From Corylus avellana (taxonomy: Eukaryota > Streptophyta > Magnoliopsida > Fagales > Betulaceae): a stretch of 64,000 nt of DNA. The notes below the pieces were generated by a model, which was not told the DNA's origin, made no database searches, and saw only the letters and a list, made by a program, of their open reading frames with translations. The position numbers and the translations under genes are program-made. Of the stretch, positions 32,270 through 44,955 are shown piece by piece. Each line of letters opens with the position of its first letter. Position 1 is the first letter of the stretch. The stretch is taken from assembly GCF_901000735.1 (NCBI RefSeq), contig NC_081546.1, positions 19,591,220 to 19,655,219 on the forward strand, read 5' to 3'.

Positions 32270-35177
32270 ATAATTAGGTTCTGATATCAATTGTTGTTAC
32301 CGTGTACAACAATGATGAATAATATAGAATCGAAAATAGAGAGATCAAGAGAGAGTTGAGATATAGATTTCCGTGGTTCGGCAATGTGCCTACATCCACA
32401 GGAGAGAGTGCGACTATATTTTTTTATTCAATGATTTAGGGTTACAACATAACATATTGGTAGGAAAACCCTAATTATAAGTACTTTGAAAAATCCCAAA
32501 ATACCTCCCACAACTTATTTGTCCCCTGGCCCACATAAACTAATTACACATAATTGGCCAGTAGTAGAATATGAGCCACTTTTTTCAACACCCCCACTTG
32601 AAAAAATAACTGGTCATCGAGTTTTCTTTGGGACATGGCCTCCGAAGAAAGTTATTTGGAGAAATCTACATAGATAGCACCAAGACACGATTTTTCCTTT
32701 TCGTCTACTTCTAGAAAAATTTCTCCAATGATTTCTTCATGGATGTCATCTTCAACTTCACCGTTTTCTTCAAAAGAATCATCAATTTTTGTGGTCATCG
32801 TGATGAGTTGTACTTATAGTGTAGGAGGTGCTGACTGTTATTCCACTGGTGTAGTCGTTGGAACAAATAGTTGAGGCTGCAAAAAAATTTTCTCTAATGG
32901 CAACTCCAAATTATCAGCATCAACATCCCTTTCACCATAATTAATATTTTCTTTATAGACGGAGTGCCTATTTGGAGATTTATGAATATGGTTACAGATA
33001 TGTCGTCACCATCAAGGAATTTGTCAACATAAGGATAGTGAACGGGTTTCCTTTGGATCCCATAGTCATCTTGGGCATCCCTGTGATTCCAAAGGGCATG
33101 CATCTGCATGCATTCAAATGTCTCCCACAACTGGCCCATCTCCTGTTGCATAGCCCGCATCGTTTGTTGGAGCTTTTGGAATTCGGTTCTCAAAGGAGCC
33201 TTTGATCGCTAGTAGTCAGATCTTGAAAGAACATCTCTCTCACGAACGGCGTCGTTATAGAAGTTATTGTTGTAGTATAAGTTGGCCATTGAATCTGGAT
33301 AATGTCAGCTCGGATACTCCATGAATTTGGCTCTCAAAGAGCCCCTCCCCTACAAGCGGAATTGGTGGAGAAGTTTGTCACCGTTGCGCTAATTGGCCAT
33401 GATCAGGATAACGCATGCTCTGATACCAACTGACGAAGCGGAGGACTAAGGTAACTAATCAAAGAACGGTGTCTTTGATTCTGCAAGGAGAAGCGTCTTC
33501 GTCTTCTACCCTAAAAGATAAAACAAGCCCGCAGGCTAAAAGAAATATAAAACTCCACAGAGTATTTGAGAGAAAATTCCATGATTTGATAATAATTCAA
33601 TGAGTGAGTTTTACATAATAAATTAGCCTGTTTATAGAAGAGAAATACTTGTAGATAAAGTAAACATAATCCTACAAGTAATAGTAAACATAATCCTACA
33701 AGTAATAGTAAACATAATCCTAATAAGAAAATGCAAAAAATTAAAGCAAATCTAACCCTATTAAGGAAATAAAATAAAGCACTAATAAAATAAAATAAAT
33801 CCTAATACAAAATTGATAATCAACGAGAATCGTGACAACTTTCCTTTCGTAATTCTATTGTCTGAGAATGGGCAAATTATAACCAAGCGGCATTGCTCCA
33901 ATATTATTTTTGATATTTTCCTTATTATCGTTTTTACAAAGAATATAGGTAAATATCGGCCTGCATCATATGTCCACAAACAGCTCATTTAATAATTGAG
34001 TCGCGCACGAGCCAAGCTTTATCGAGCCGAGCCCGGGTGAGCTCACGAGTAGCTTTGTTCGTTTACAATTTTGCTTTTGTTTAAGATAGAACAAACATTT
34101 CCAATCCTTAAATATGATATCGAGGTAGTAATAGCAGTATTTCATGTTAATTAATTTGTGGATGTTACTTGGAGAAATGAGAGCGCTGAGCACCTCCCTG
34201 ACCTAGCTTGGAAGGGGAAGCTGATGGTCAGCTTTAAGCATCTCTAACTAAGTCATTATCTCCCAACATCTCCAAGTCATTATCTCCTAACTCCGAGTTG
34301 CTGTCCCATGGGGAGCAAAGGTGCGAGCCATAAGAGAAGCTATTCTTGAATGAATTTGAGGAACGACAAGTTCAATCAAAGGTAAGACCAAAGACAGAAT
34401 AGCTAAAACCAACGAATCTAGTACGACGAAATGTTCAAGGTTTGGAAGAACGCAAGCGAAAAATCCTGACAAAAGAAAATACAAGAAAGTTTGGGAGTAA
34501 TTACGTACTCATCAGAGCCACCAAAAATGTGAAGGGAAAGATCACAAAAATTGAAATGACGATGGAAAGGAGGCATAAGCAAATGAAACATTGCAATGGG
34601 AACATAACTGGATCTTTTCTGATTAGATATATTTGGGGATATTTTTGTCATTTCATTTTTTGTAGTAATACAAATGCCCCTAAAATATAACTAATTCGAT
34701 GCTCTCCAGTTCAAATGAACTGGAAATGATCCTAATTCAATGGAAATGAATGCCATAAGTGCCAATTTTTAAAGAATTTATGGAGGGACACATAACCTCC
34801 AATTTCAAAGTTTCAAATGTAGAGTGTGTTGCAAGTTAAAAGCGAGCAGAAATTTCCTTTAAACCGCTCTATTGAATGCCAAGTGTCCTCTAACATGAGA
34901 AAGACACATATTTTCTTTAACATTTTTAATAGTCATTTATTACTCTTTTACTAACATAAGAACTCAAACATTGATTTTTTAGTAACTCAAATATGTTAGA
35001 TGACACTTGGCATTTATTAGAGTAGATTTAAGGAAATTTCCTCCAAACTAATTTGGAGGAAATTTGTGTCCTTTAAAAGCTGCAACCAAATAGACAGTGT
35101 AAATCCCAAAATCGGCGCATTTATATATAATGTTTCTCTAGGGGCGGCTCAACTATTAGGCCAATTAGACGGCTTCA

Positions 35178-35990
35178 GGAACAGGATTCTCTACAGTCCA
35201 TTTTGGACTTGACAATATCCAGTTAATGGTCAGAACATTTTTAAAGAGATCTCGAGGGCATAAATATGACATCTATCTTATTAATAAAAAAAAATTATAA
35301 AAAATTAAGGGGTGGCTAGGGCTAGGGTGGCTTCGGCCACCCCACCGGTCTGGGGTGGCTGAAGCGAATCACCCCCAAGGGCTAGATCTAAAAAAAAAAA
35401 ATTATTTGGCCCTTGGGGGTGGTTAGGGTGGCTTGGGCTACCCGAGACCGACTAGCTTGGGGTGGCCGAAGCCATCCCATGGCCCTTGGGGGTGGTCTGT
35501 TAGGGTGGCTTGGGCCACCCGAGACCGACTAGCCTAAGGTGGCCGAAGCCATCCCATGGCCCTTGGGGGTGGTCTGGTCACTCCCAAGGGCCAAATCTAA
35601 AAAAAAAAAAAAAAATCATTTGGCCCTTGGGGTTGGTTGGGCTGGCTTGGGCCACCCGAGACCGGCCAGCCTGGGGTGACCGAAGCCACCCCATGGCCCT
35701 TGGGGGTGGTCTGGCCACCCCCAAGGGCTAGATCTAAAAAAAAAATTCGTTTGGCCCTTGGGGGTGATCGAGCCACCCCCAAGTGCGATGTGGTTTGTCA
35801 GCCACCCCCTATGGCCAAGATGGGGTGGCCAACCACCCCTTATTTTTTTATTATTAATTAATTTATTATTTTTTAATCTGAAATATTATTTTTTTGTATT
35901 GGAACATGTATCCTATTTGTGGCGGTAAGATTTCTAAGAAGAAATTTTAACCATGAACTGGATATTCTGGACTGAAAAGGATCCTATTCC
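35178..35990. mobile_element. TIR element with GC-rich GGTGGC/GCCACC interior, copy B only
   Basis: Copy A is uninterrupted (AATTAGACGGC|CGCTTAAACCC at about 21970). The termini GGAACAGGATTCTCTACAGTCC and GGACTGAAAAGGATCCTATTCC are inverted, with subterminal ATATCCAGTTAATGGT / ACCATGAACTGGATAT also inverted. The core is about four alternating copies of a unit built on GGCCCTTGGGGGTGGTCTGGCCACC. Flanks GGCTTCA and CCGCTTAAA hint at a decayed duplication. Mutator-like is a guess. Confidence 0.65.
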
Positions 35991-36745
35991 CCGCTTAAAC
36001 CCCCTTTTAATAATGGATAACAATTATTTAATGCTATAATTATTGTCAATATATATATATAGTTTTTTGATTTCGGCCCTCAATTTTTGAATGATCTATT
36101 GTACTAGTAAATATATATGGCATAAGGTGATGATATATTGACATATCATTTGGTAATTAAAATTTCGGTACACCTAGCATTCCTCTTAAGATCGATAAAC
36201 AAGTACTATAGTTTCTACACCGCATATCTTCTATTGAAAATTGAGTAATTCTATAAATCCTCTTTGTATCTCTCTTAAAATTTAAAAAATGAGGTGACTT
36301 TTATAATCACCATTGAATAAAAATTTAATAGTAATCTATTATATGCTCAATGATAATTTTAAAACTAACACGCCACATTATTTTTGAACAGAAAAAAAAA
36401 CCCCTGTAACATGATATTATTGTGTCAAACAACGTGAATATGGTTTTGTGCACTTTTTGGTCCCCCTTTGATGATTTGAATGAGTACGTCCAGCTCGGTC
36501 CTGAAGAACGCGGGGCATGTTGAGGTGACCCACCATGCCTTTTTATTTGCTGTTCACATGCATATTCTGCACCAGACACATTCGTTAATTTAGTTGCAGA
36601 TGAAGAACACCAATCGATGAGGCGCACGTGACATTTGTTGAACAAATTGTGTAATTAATTAACCGCGTATGAATATCGCTGTTACGGGAAGAGTTTATAT
36701 ATGTGCTAATTAACCGCGTATGAATATCGCTGTTATGGGAAGTAG

Positions 36746-36780
<35 letters not shown>

Positions 36781-37287
36781 CCGCGTATCAATTATATATT
36801 CCGAGGTTAAGGGTATAATCTAATTAATATAGAATAATGAGTCAATGGCGGATACAAGGATTTCTGCACTTTTGTTGGTCCTCCTTTTTAGTCCAATCAC
36901 CAATGAAAACGTCGGACTCCGGCGTGGTCATGTTCAACAGCGCGGGATATGTACGTGGAGCCTGGAGGTGCAAACTTTGATGACCCCACCATATATCCCT
37001 CTTAATGCTCTCCACAAAAAAAAAAAACCCCAAGCAACTGGGCCACCCCTGCTTGTTTTATTTGTGGTGCACTGTACATGTGCACATTTGTTTGATTGCA
37101 CCAAAACTCAATGGTGATAAGCATTAATCATATTTTTGCTATAACTTTATAAAGTTTAATTTTATTTGGTGAGTAATATAAGAGTTTTTTTTATTATAAA
37201 TTATTCACTTTGTGTAAGCTTTACATTATGAGATCTAAGTGTTATAAATTCCCTCTTAAACTCCTCATGCCATCATCAAGCTATACT

Positions 37288-37318
<31 letters not shown>

Positions 37319-37332
37319 TACTAATAACTAGA

Positions 37333-38047
37333 GACGGAGGAAGAGATGACCGGGGTAGGCCATGGTCCCCTCCAAAAGAAGGAAAAAAAAATTATAAGTA
37401 AAAAAAAAAGTAAAGTAATGTTTTAATTTTAGTCATTTAGCCCTCCTCCCAAAAAAAATTTAGACCTATTTTTTTGATTTTTTTTTGCTATATCCAATAA
37501 AAACTTTTGGCCATATTCTTAATTTTTTTGGGCCATGCCCATTAAGTTTTTTTATTTTTGGTCCTTACTTTCAAACGTCCGTTTTTTGGCCCTTACAGTA
37601 GTATTTAGTTCATAAAAAACAACTAAAACGATTTTTTTTTAATAAAAAAATCCTAAAGAACCGAAAAAATATTGGTTGGCCACAAAGACGAAGGAAGGGG
37701 GGGACCGGGGCAGGCCATGGTCCCCCCCAAAATAAGGGAAAAAAAATTATAACTAAAAAAAAAAAAAGGGTATAGTAATGTTTTAATTTTAGTCACTTGG
37801 CCTCCCTCCCAAAAAAAATTTGGACCTATTTTTTAGATTTTTTGGCCATATTCAATAAAAACTTTTGGCCATATTCTTAATTTTTTTTGAGCCATGCCCA
37901 TTAAGTTTTTTTTTTTATTTTTGGTCCTTACTTTCAAATGTCCATTTTTTGGCCCTTACGGTAGTATTTAGTTCATAAAAAACAACTAAAACAATTTTTT
38001 TTTTTTAATAAAAAAATCCTAAAGAACCGAAAAAAATATTGGTTGGC
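37333..38047. repeat. Two-copy tandem repeat, 354-bp period
   Basis: GACGGAGGAAGAGATGACCGGGG... (37333) recurs as GACGAAGGAAGGGGGGACCGGGG... (37687) and both continue through CAGGCCATGGTCCCC, TTAGACCTATTTTT, GGCCATATTC, GCCCTTAC.GTAGTATTTAG to AAATATTGGTTGGC. It lies within copy-B-only sequence (about 37110-38270). No coding function recognised. Confidence 0.75.
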
Positions 38048-39201
38048 CTCCTCCCATAAAATTTTCTAACTTCGTCGCTGCTAATCACGACGAAGGAAAA
38101 ACGATAGTTACATCTACACTATTATCCAAAAAGACTAGTCAATTTTGAGTTTTCTTATAATGACTTATAAAGTCCAATTTCACATAGTAAATGATGTAGC
38201 ACGACTTAGTGGGCTGCAAATAAGAATATCAATAAAGAACGAATATGTATTTTTAGATCTTGAGTCTATCAAATAATCTAAAAAATATTCTCAAAACGCT
38301 AGAGTCTATCTAGGGTTTGAAGAAAAATAAGGAAGAAATTCAACTCAGAGACTTCTTATTGATAAAAACTCACATATAATCTAAATCTACGTTCTTTGGT
38401 CTATAAAACATATATTTATAGGCCCCCAAATCCTAAACTTAATAATAATACAAAATAGAGTCAAAGTTGTAATTCTATGAGGCCCGTTCGGACGGGACAT
38501 ACCCTTGTCCGAACGGGAACTAAATAAAAGTGCATAAATTAAACATAGCGCTGCCTAGTTTTCCAATCTTCTCATTGCAGCCTGTTTTGACCAAGTAAAA
38601 ATTGAAATTAACCAACCCTTGTGAAACATGACTTTGTATATCTTTGATTTAGTTTTTTAACGCCGTAAAGCTTGCTCCAATCAATGGTCTGAAACTTTAA
38701 AAATTTGACAATTTTAGTAAAAGTCGTCAGGGGTGAATTTTCTCCTACATCAATAAATAAATATGAGAAACTTTACAAAACCTCCTCAACTTTCACGTAT
38801 TTTGAAAGTACTTACAAAGTTCAAAAACTCTCAATTAAGGGTGTCGGTTTTTCAATTCATTTCAATTACCCAATTCCGTTATAATTTTATGTAACATCTT
38901 GTCAAAATTCTTAGAATACCCATGTTTTTTATTATAATAAAATAAAATTAAAAATTGTAAAGATTGAGATTTTTTTTTTTATATAAAAAAATATTTGCAA
39001 TATATATATTTTAAAAAAAAAACAAAATAGGGGTATTTTGAAAATTTTGACAATATTTAATAAAAAATCTTAATGGAATAAGGCAACAGAAAGAAATTAA
39101 AAGTTTAATACCCTAACTGAGAGTTTTTAAACTTTTGGGATATCGTCAAAACAAGTGAAAGTTCATGGAAATTTTTCTGAAGTTTTTCCAAATAAATAAT
39201 A

Positions 39202-40540
39202 TGTAACGCGCTTGGCACTCACAAATCTCTTTATAAGCCACCCATTTACTATATAGACTATTCATCTTCTCGATACAACACAAAAGTGTTTCAACTTACA
39301 ACCCATCGTTCTGTAATTTATATTTGGACATGAATTACAAAATCAATCGGAAAATTTAATGTTGCTAACCGCGTATGATTTCAGGTGGCCGTGTAGTAGA
39401 TGTTGCAGATATATGGTCGAGGTGGAGTGTAGATTGATTATGGTAAATAAAATAATAAAAACATAGTTTTGGGGAGAATATGCAAGGAAATTACTTGGAA
39501 GAGTAGATTCATTGCAAGTGATGACTGAATTATGACTATCTTTTGTCTGACTATTTATATAGATTTAGGAAAGTTACACAACAGTTCGAGGATGGGACCT
39601 GGATCCTGCTGACCCCTCTACCCTCCATCTATTTTCTTTCTTTCTTTGTTAGCTTCAATGGAAGATTTTTAAATTTCTGTCCTGTTTTAGCTTGGCAGAT
39701 TTTTGATGTTGTAATTCTATCATTATCAATCACCTTTAATTTTGTCTTGCATGCATGCCGGCTATTTTCGTTTTCAGTACTCGAGAAACATGGACAAAGA
39801 TAAATTAAATGATTATAAATTTATGTTTTTGAGATATAATCTGTGATTTAACATTGCATTAGATTAGATGCTTTGAGTTCGAACCCTAAATATTTCAGAG
39901 CTTTGTTTGGCAAAGGCCAAAAATAGCCCAATACTATTCTGCAAAAAATTCAACTTTCCAACAGTCTTACTTTTATATCACATCAATCATTTTTTATTAC
40001 TATTCAAATAAAAATCACCACAAAACCATTCTTATTTTATTTTTTTTCCATGCATGACAGTGAAAAAGCCAAAGGCCTTTGCCAAACATGCCATACTTGT
40101 TAAGTGATTTCTTATCAACTTAAATTTTTTTAGGTAATTAAGTGGTGATTAATTATTTAAATTATGCTTTATTTTTTATTTTAGAATAATTGGTACCACA
40201 TACGAGAGTTGAAATCCTTACTTATATATGTACACTACTCACTGTACGAGAATCATTACAGCCTTTGAATATAACTGCATGAGGTTGTGTATTGAAAATA
40301 CATAAATTTAATATTAAACTTTATAAAATAGATGAAAAGGACTATAATTCCCAACATATATAGTGTGTCAACTCACTGTCATTAATTGTCTCTATATGTA
40401 ATTATGTATTAATTTTATTATAAGACTAAATTAATAAAATAAGATGAGTACAACAATTATCCTTTGTATAATTAATAACGATAAATTAAATAAACAAGAT
40501 TAATAATTAACACTGATATGTTTTTTAAAACTTACCTTTT
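39202..40540. other. Intergenic DNA upstream of the CBP60 gene
   Basis: Low-complexity AT-rich DNA. Apart from the MITE at 39901-40092, no element or gene was recognised. A fragment GCTAACCGCGTATGATTTC at 39364 echoes the ACCGCGTATG unit of the duplicates. Confidence 0.5.
39901..40092. mobile_element. MITE with GTTTGGCAAAGGCC terminal repeats
   Basis: CTTTGTTTGGCAAAGGCCAAAAATAG at the left is inverted to GCCAAAGGCCTTTGCCAAACATG at the right. About 190 bp, no ORF. This terminal motif type is frequent in plant hAT MITEs. Confidence 0.6.
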
Positions 40541-40560
40541 ATTTTAATTAAAAATTTCCC

Positions 40561-41192
40561 TTGACTGACCGCCGACCTTGACTTGTCCGTGGGTACGGTG
40601 TCCCACGGCGTGGCCGTGGCTCTGATTTCGAGCTTTTCTTTTTACTTTATTTTATATATATATCTCCGAAAAATTAGTTCCTGCGGTATAACGCGGTATG
40701 GATAGGGGGTTGGTGAGTTTCGGGTTATGGGCCCTACCCGAATCAGATACTTCCGAGAAACGGAAGTACTTGACTTGTAGGAACGAACTTTTCTCCCAAT
40801 ATAAATCTAATTAAATAACTATTAAGTGTCTAAATACACAATTACTCTAAGCCGTTGGATCATCGGTCCCACACATCCAATGTATGCGATTATCATTGCA
40901 ATTGCGAGATAGAGAGAGAGAGAGATAAGTTGACTTGGGAAGTTGACGTCAAAGTCGTTACATCACATAAGCCTAGGTCACTATCCTGCTTTGTTAGTTG
41001 CTACCCAGATGTTTCCCCTTTCATTCCAAGAACCTTCTTTCTTTTTCATTTTTTATTTTCCTATTTGTGTATATATATATATGTATATATAGCATCCTAT
41101 TGCGATCTCTAGCTTAACCCTCAAAAACCCAACCCATCTCTCTCTCCCTCTCTCTCTTTCTGTGTAATCTTTGGAATTAACTCTTGTTGGCA
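40561..41192 (+). promoter_or_regulatory. Promoter of the CBP60 gene: W-boxes, TGACGTCA, TATA, CT leader
   Basis: TTGACT W-box cores lie at 40561, 40578, 40770 and 40930. A palindromic TGACGTCA (C-box, a high-affinity bZIP/TGA site) is at 40944-40951, about 240 bp before the ATG. TA-rich TATA-like sequence is at about 41072-41091 and a CT-rich leader at 41136-41160. In Arabidopsis, SARD1 and CBP60g are known targets of TGA and WRKY factors, so the site content fits the gene call. Binding is inferred only. Confidence 0.55.
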
Positions 41193-44100
41193 ATGGCGGC
41201 GAAACGTTTTTTAAATGATTCCAAATCCGACCAAGATCAACCACCAGAGAAACGGATGAGGCCCAGGCCTTCTTTTGCCTCGTATGTGTTCATAATTTCA
41301 GCTCCTTTATATGCTTTCTTTGTTTTCTTCTTTCTTGGAAATTGATTGGAGTTTTGTTATATATTCTCCCTTGGCAGTGTTATTGGAGAAGTGGTTATGG
41401 TGAATTCCTTGCAGAACCTTTTCTCCAGCTTGGAACCTTTGCTTAGAAAAGTGGTATGTCATGCTCATATCCATATCCCTAATTTATACATACATACATA
41501 CATGCACTCCACAACCCACTAATGTATGTTGTATGATGGCTTATGCATTCTTTAGTAATCAGGTAACAGTAAAACTCATCTTTGAAAACTGACTTGCAAA
41601 AAACATGTGCTAATATTAGCGGGATAGTTAGAATCTTAACACGGGTCATAGTTAGAATCTTAATTCGGGTTATTGTAACTTTTGTCTCGATATTTTAGGT
41701 GAAGGAAGAGGTGGAGAGCACTCTAATACGCCATACCCACACAATCACAAGGTCTCCATCACTGAGAATCCAAGCACTAGAACCATCAAGCCTGCGACTT
41801 TCTTTCAGGACCAAGCTTTCAGAAAGCACCATATTTACAGGAAGCAAGATCACAGACATGGACAACAATCCCCTTCAAGTCCTTCTTGTCAACAGCGATC
41901 ATCCAACGGTTCCAATTGTTCTCCACCACTCGATCAAGATAGAAATCGTCGTTCTCGACGGCGACTTCCCCGGAAATTCTGAAACTTGGACTAGCGAAGA
42001 GTTTAACAACAAAATCGTCAAGGAGAGATCCGGCAAGCGGCCGTTGCTCACCGGAGCCGACTTGACCGTCACCATGCGAGATGGGTTTGCACCGATCGGA
42101 GATATCGAATTCACCGACAACTCCAGCTGGATTCGGAGCCGAAGATTCAGGCTTGGCGCCAAAGTTGTCCCCGGAAGCTATCACGAAACTGCTCGGATCT
42201 GTGAAGCCATGACTGACTCATTCGTCGTCAAAGATCATCGCGGAGAATGTAAGTTTCTTTTTTTTCATGCATTTACTTTCACAATTTCATTGAAAAAATT
42301 GATTAAAATCTAGTATTTCTCAAAGCATTGGATCATGGGATATATATATATTCATCCAATAATTGAATAATTGATTATAAGTAGTAGTAATATATTAACT
42401 ATCCCCGTCAGATTAGAGTCATCGGTTGCAAATGACATGATCATAATAATTTGAAATTCCTCTTCCGTTAAATTATTAAAGTCCTAATCATTATTATTTT
42501 TAAATAAGTTTCAAACATTGTCATCACCTTAACCTACAATTAAGGAAATTAAATAGTTTTATTCCTATTTATTTTATCATGAATTTTTACGTTAATTTGT
42601 AGTAAACTATAGGTGTAGTACTTCTAAGAGAACTCAAGAGATCATCATTATCTTTAATTAAGATGTGATAAGTGATTAATTAGATGAGAAAGTAAGTTGA
42701 ACATCTTTATTAGAATTATTTTTCTGATAATGTTTATAATCTAATATTAGGTGTGTGGCCATATGATTTGTACCATCAGAAAAAGTGTGGTCCAAGAAAA
42801 ATACAAAAACACTTTATTGTTATTATTTGTTTTTTTGTTTTTGTCTTTAAATGAGAGCACCACGCGGTATATGATTAACCAAAGACTGGGGGGTGCATTT
42901 CGCTTTCACGATTCCAAACCGGTTGACTTTTGGTCAACATTCAGCGATTCGGCCTCTTGTACTACTTAATATATTGTCGGAAAAGATGCTTAGCTTTTTA
43001 GTTCTTTTTAGCCCATCTTTTGATCCAACGGTCATACGCATATAACGTTCACTTTTTTGTTTTTTTGTTTTTTTTTTCCGCGTTTAGCCGGCGGTTCTCT
43101 TTGGTGAATGGTTGTAGAGGGGTTGTAGAGGTTGGGACGGTGATACACAGCATACGGCGTGCCATGCACGCCAGTGCAAATTTTTTTATTTTATTTTATT
43201 TTTTTGTTTTACTTCACCCAGTTGTGTAGAGACATCCTTTTCGGCCTTTTCTCAGTTTGAATAAATAAATAAAAAAGAAGAATAATAGTTTTGGAGATAT
43301 ACCGCACCTAATCTTATCTTAGTTAAAATTGTTCAACCTTTTCGTTGACTCAAGTCTACCTTTATATTGTCCTTAAGAGGTACATTAATCGATTGGGGCC
43401 ACGCTTAATGAAGCGAATGTTATTAGTTCGAATTTTTCTCCTCCCTCTTGTGTGGGCACCCACAAAATATATGTCATATTTTAATACCCATAAATCATAA
43501 TCACACCATAACACATGTTAATAAGTTGTAAAAAAGCTTTTACAACTTACAATTTGCATGAGATTTATCATATAAGTTATTAAACAATTAAATTTTGTTG
43601 TTTAATTTTTTATATATAAACTGTTATGTGAAAATTACAGAACCCCAATATTTTTTATTTATTTATTATTTTAAAGAAAAAATACAAGTATTTTGGTATA
43701 ATAAGATAGATACTGATTAAATTTCTCAAACCCGAAGTGTACAAAAAGCACCATCCACCACAGCTGGAAGACGAAGTGTGGCGGCTAGAGAAGATTGGGA
43801 AAGATGGAGCTTTCCACAAGAAGCTGGCAAAAGAGGGAATCAAGACCGTCCAAGACTTCTTGAAGCTCTCTGTTGTCGACCCTCCAAAGCTTAGAAACGT
43901 ATGTAATATTTTTCCTTTTTTTTATTTTTTATTTTTTATTCTTTATTACAAAATATATATATATATTCCTGCTTCCAAATAATCAAAAAATAATTTTCTG
44001 TTTATTGTTCTGCTGACAGATTTTAGGCGTTGGGATGTCTGAGAAAATTTGGGAAGCAACCTTAAAGCATGCCAGGACGTGCACTTTGGGCAACAAACTC

Positions 44101-44955
44101 TACATCTTCCGGGGAAATAATGTTGCCTTTACCTTGAACCCTATATGCCAAGTTGTTAGGGCTGAAATTGATGGCCAAATAAGGGACCTTACCAACATCA
44201 ATAGGGTATGTGACTCGAATTCTTTATTCCTTTTTTCACGTGCTCTAAAAATACATTGAAAAATAAAATTTTCTTTAACCCAGTTTGAAAAAATATTCTG
44301 TTGGTTTATAATTGTGCACGTCTCACTAGTATGTTTGTGTGGTCGTTGGCATTTGCAGACCTATGTGGAGAATTTGGTGAAGCAAGCATATGCAACTTGG
44401 AGTTCCTTGCAAGAGTTGGATGGAACTTTGAATGAGACTGCCTTAATAACACAAGGTATTGTAATACTTTACCTTTGTAAGCTATGCAATATCTTATAAC
44501 TTAATTTCTGTTTCCTTGCAATCTGATGTACATTTATCTTTGTTGAATTGGCATGCTTCGTCTATCCTTAATTAAAAAGGAAAAAAAAATATTAATAGCA
44601 GATGAAACATGTAAATTCAACGAAAATGTATGTGAAATGAATTGCAGCATGCAACAAGAAGTTTTTTATTGTTTACATTTACCAACATACATGAAAATTT
44701 ACAGGGGAAACGATGCAGCAATATTCCAATCCTCAAATGGAGATGGTGAAATCGTTTCAACAAAATGGGTATATTAGTGAGAGAGCTATTGATATGGGGT
44801 ATGGACTAAGCAATGGACACGTGGACTGTGGCGATTGGGTAATAAATTCAACATATATTACCACAATGGAAAATGGCCTCAACTACTGCTTGTCGGAGAC
44901 ATCATCGGACGGTGAATTAACGCCTTCGAGGCCTTTCCAGCTCAACCGGAGTTGA
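41193..44955 (+). CDS. SARD1: CBP60-family plant defence transcription factor, SARD1/CBP60g type
   Basis: Seven exons joined by GT-AG introns: 41193-41281, 41378-41453, 41699-42248, 43738-43898, 44020-44205, 44359-44455 and 44705-44955, giving 469 aa. The N-terminus has a basic KRMRPRPSF patch and [22 protein letters not shown]. The central DNA-binding CBP60 domain shows [73 protein letters not shown] and [19 protein letters not shown]; helical segments follow ([33 protein letters not shown]). Known: SARD1 and CBP60g activate ICS1 and other salicylic acid and pipecolate pathway genes in the nucleus. [15 protein letters not shown] and the short length favour SARD1/CBP60g over CBP60a-f, but orthology needs a tree. 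Intron 3 (1489 bp) carries a SINE. Confidence 0.88.
43375..43470 (+). mobile_element. SINE in intron 3 of the CBP60 gene
   Basis: AAGAGGTACATTAATCGATTGGGG (A-box region, decayed), CACGCTTAATGAAGCGAATG, TTAGTTCGAATTT (B box), then CTCCTCCCTCTTGTGTGGGCA and ATGTCATATTT. The body matches the minus-strand copies at 27870 and 16073, so it belongs to the same family, in the sense orientation relative to the gene. Confidence 0.65.

Larger units (their letters stand above)
27980..32590 (-). mobile_element. Ty1/copia LTR retrotransposon, complete outline but inactive
   Basis: Both LTRs are 299 bp (27980-28278 and 32292-32590), TGTTG...CAACA, differing at roughly 29 sites by eye, so the insertion is old. 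Flanking CCTCC and CCCCC are the 5-bp duplication; copy A has the unfilled ACACCCCCACTTG at 18281. The primer site is next to the right LTR (TTGATATCAGAACC on minus, a decayed initiator-Met-tRNA match). Internal order on the minus strand is Gag, protease, integrase, reverse transcriptase, RNase H, as in copia. Every module carries stops or shifts, so it cannot move on its own. Confidence 0.93.
27945..33968 (-). mobile_element. Copy-B LARD-type LTR element, split by the copia insertion
   Basis: Left LTR reduced to about 26 bp (27945-27970, ending CCTACGTCA); interior 27971-27979 and 32591-33430; right LTR 33431-33968. The primer site GTTGGTATCAGAGC is at about 33417-33430 (minus). The Gag-like start MANLYYNNNFYND and the MRAMQQEMGQLWETFE helix are readable on the minus strand at about 33290-33080, with an in-frame stop near 33212. 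It corresponds to 17698-19651 in copy A. Confidence 0.7.
25200..39201. repeat. Tandem segmental duplication, copy B (14.0 kb)
   Basis: Same order and orientation as copy A. Copy-B-only material is the internal part of the TRIM at 25341-26503, the copia element at 27980-32590, the TIR element at 35178-35990 and the 354-bp tandem repeat tract at about 37110-38270. The right half of the hAT-like element present in A (about 17105-17690) is missing in B at the junction near 27870-27945. Confidence 0.85.
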
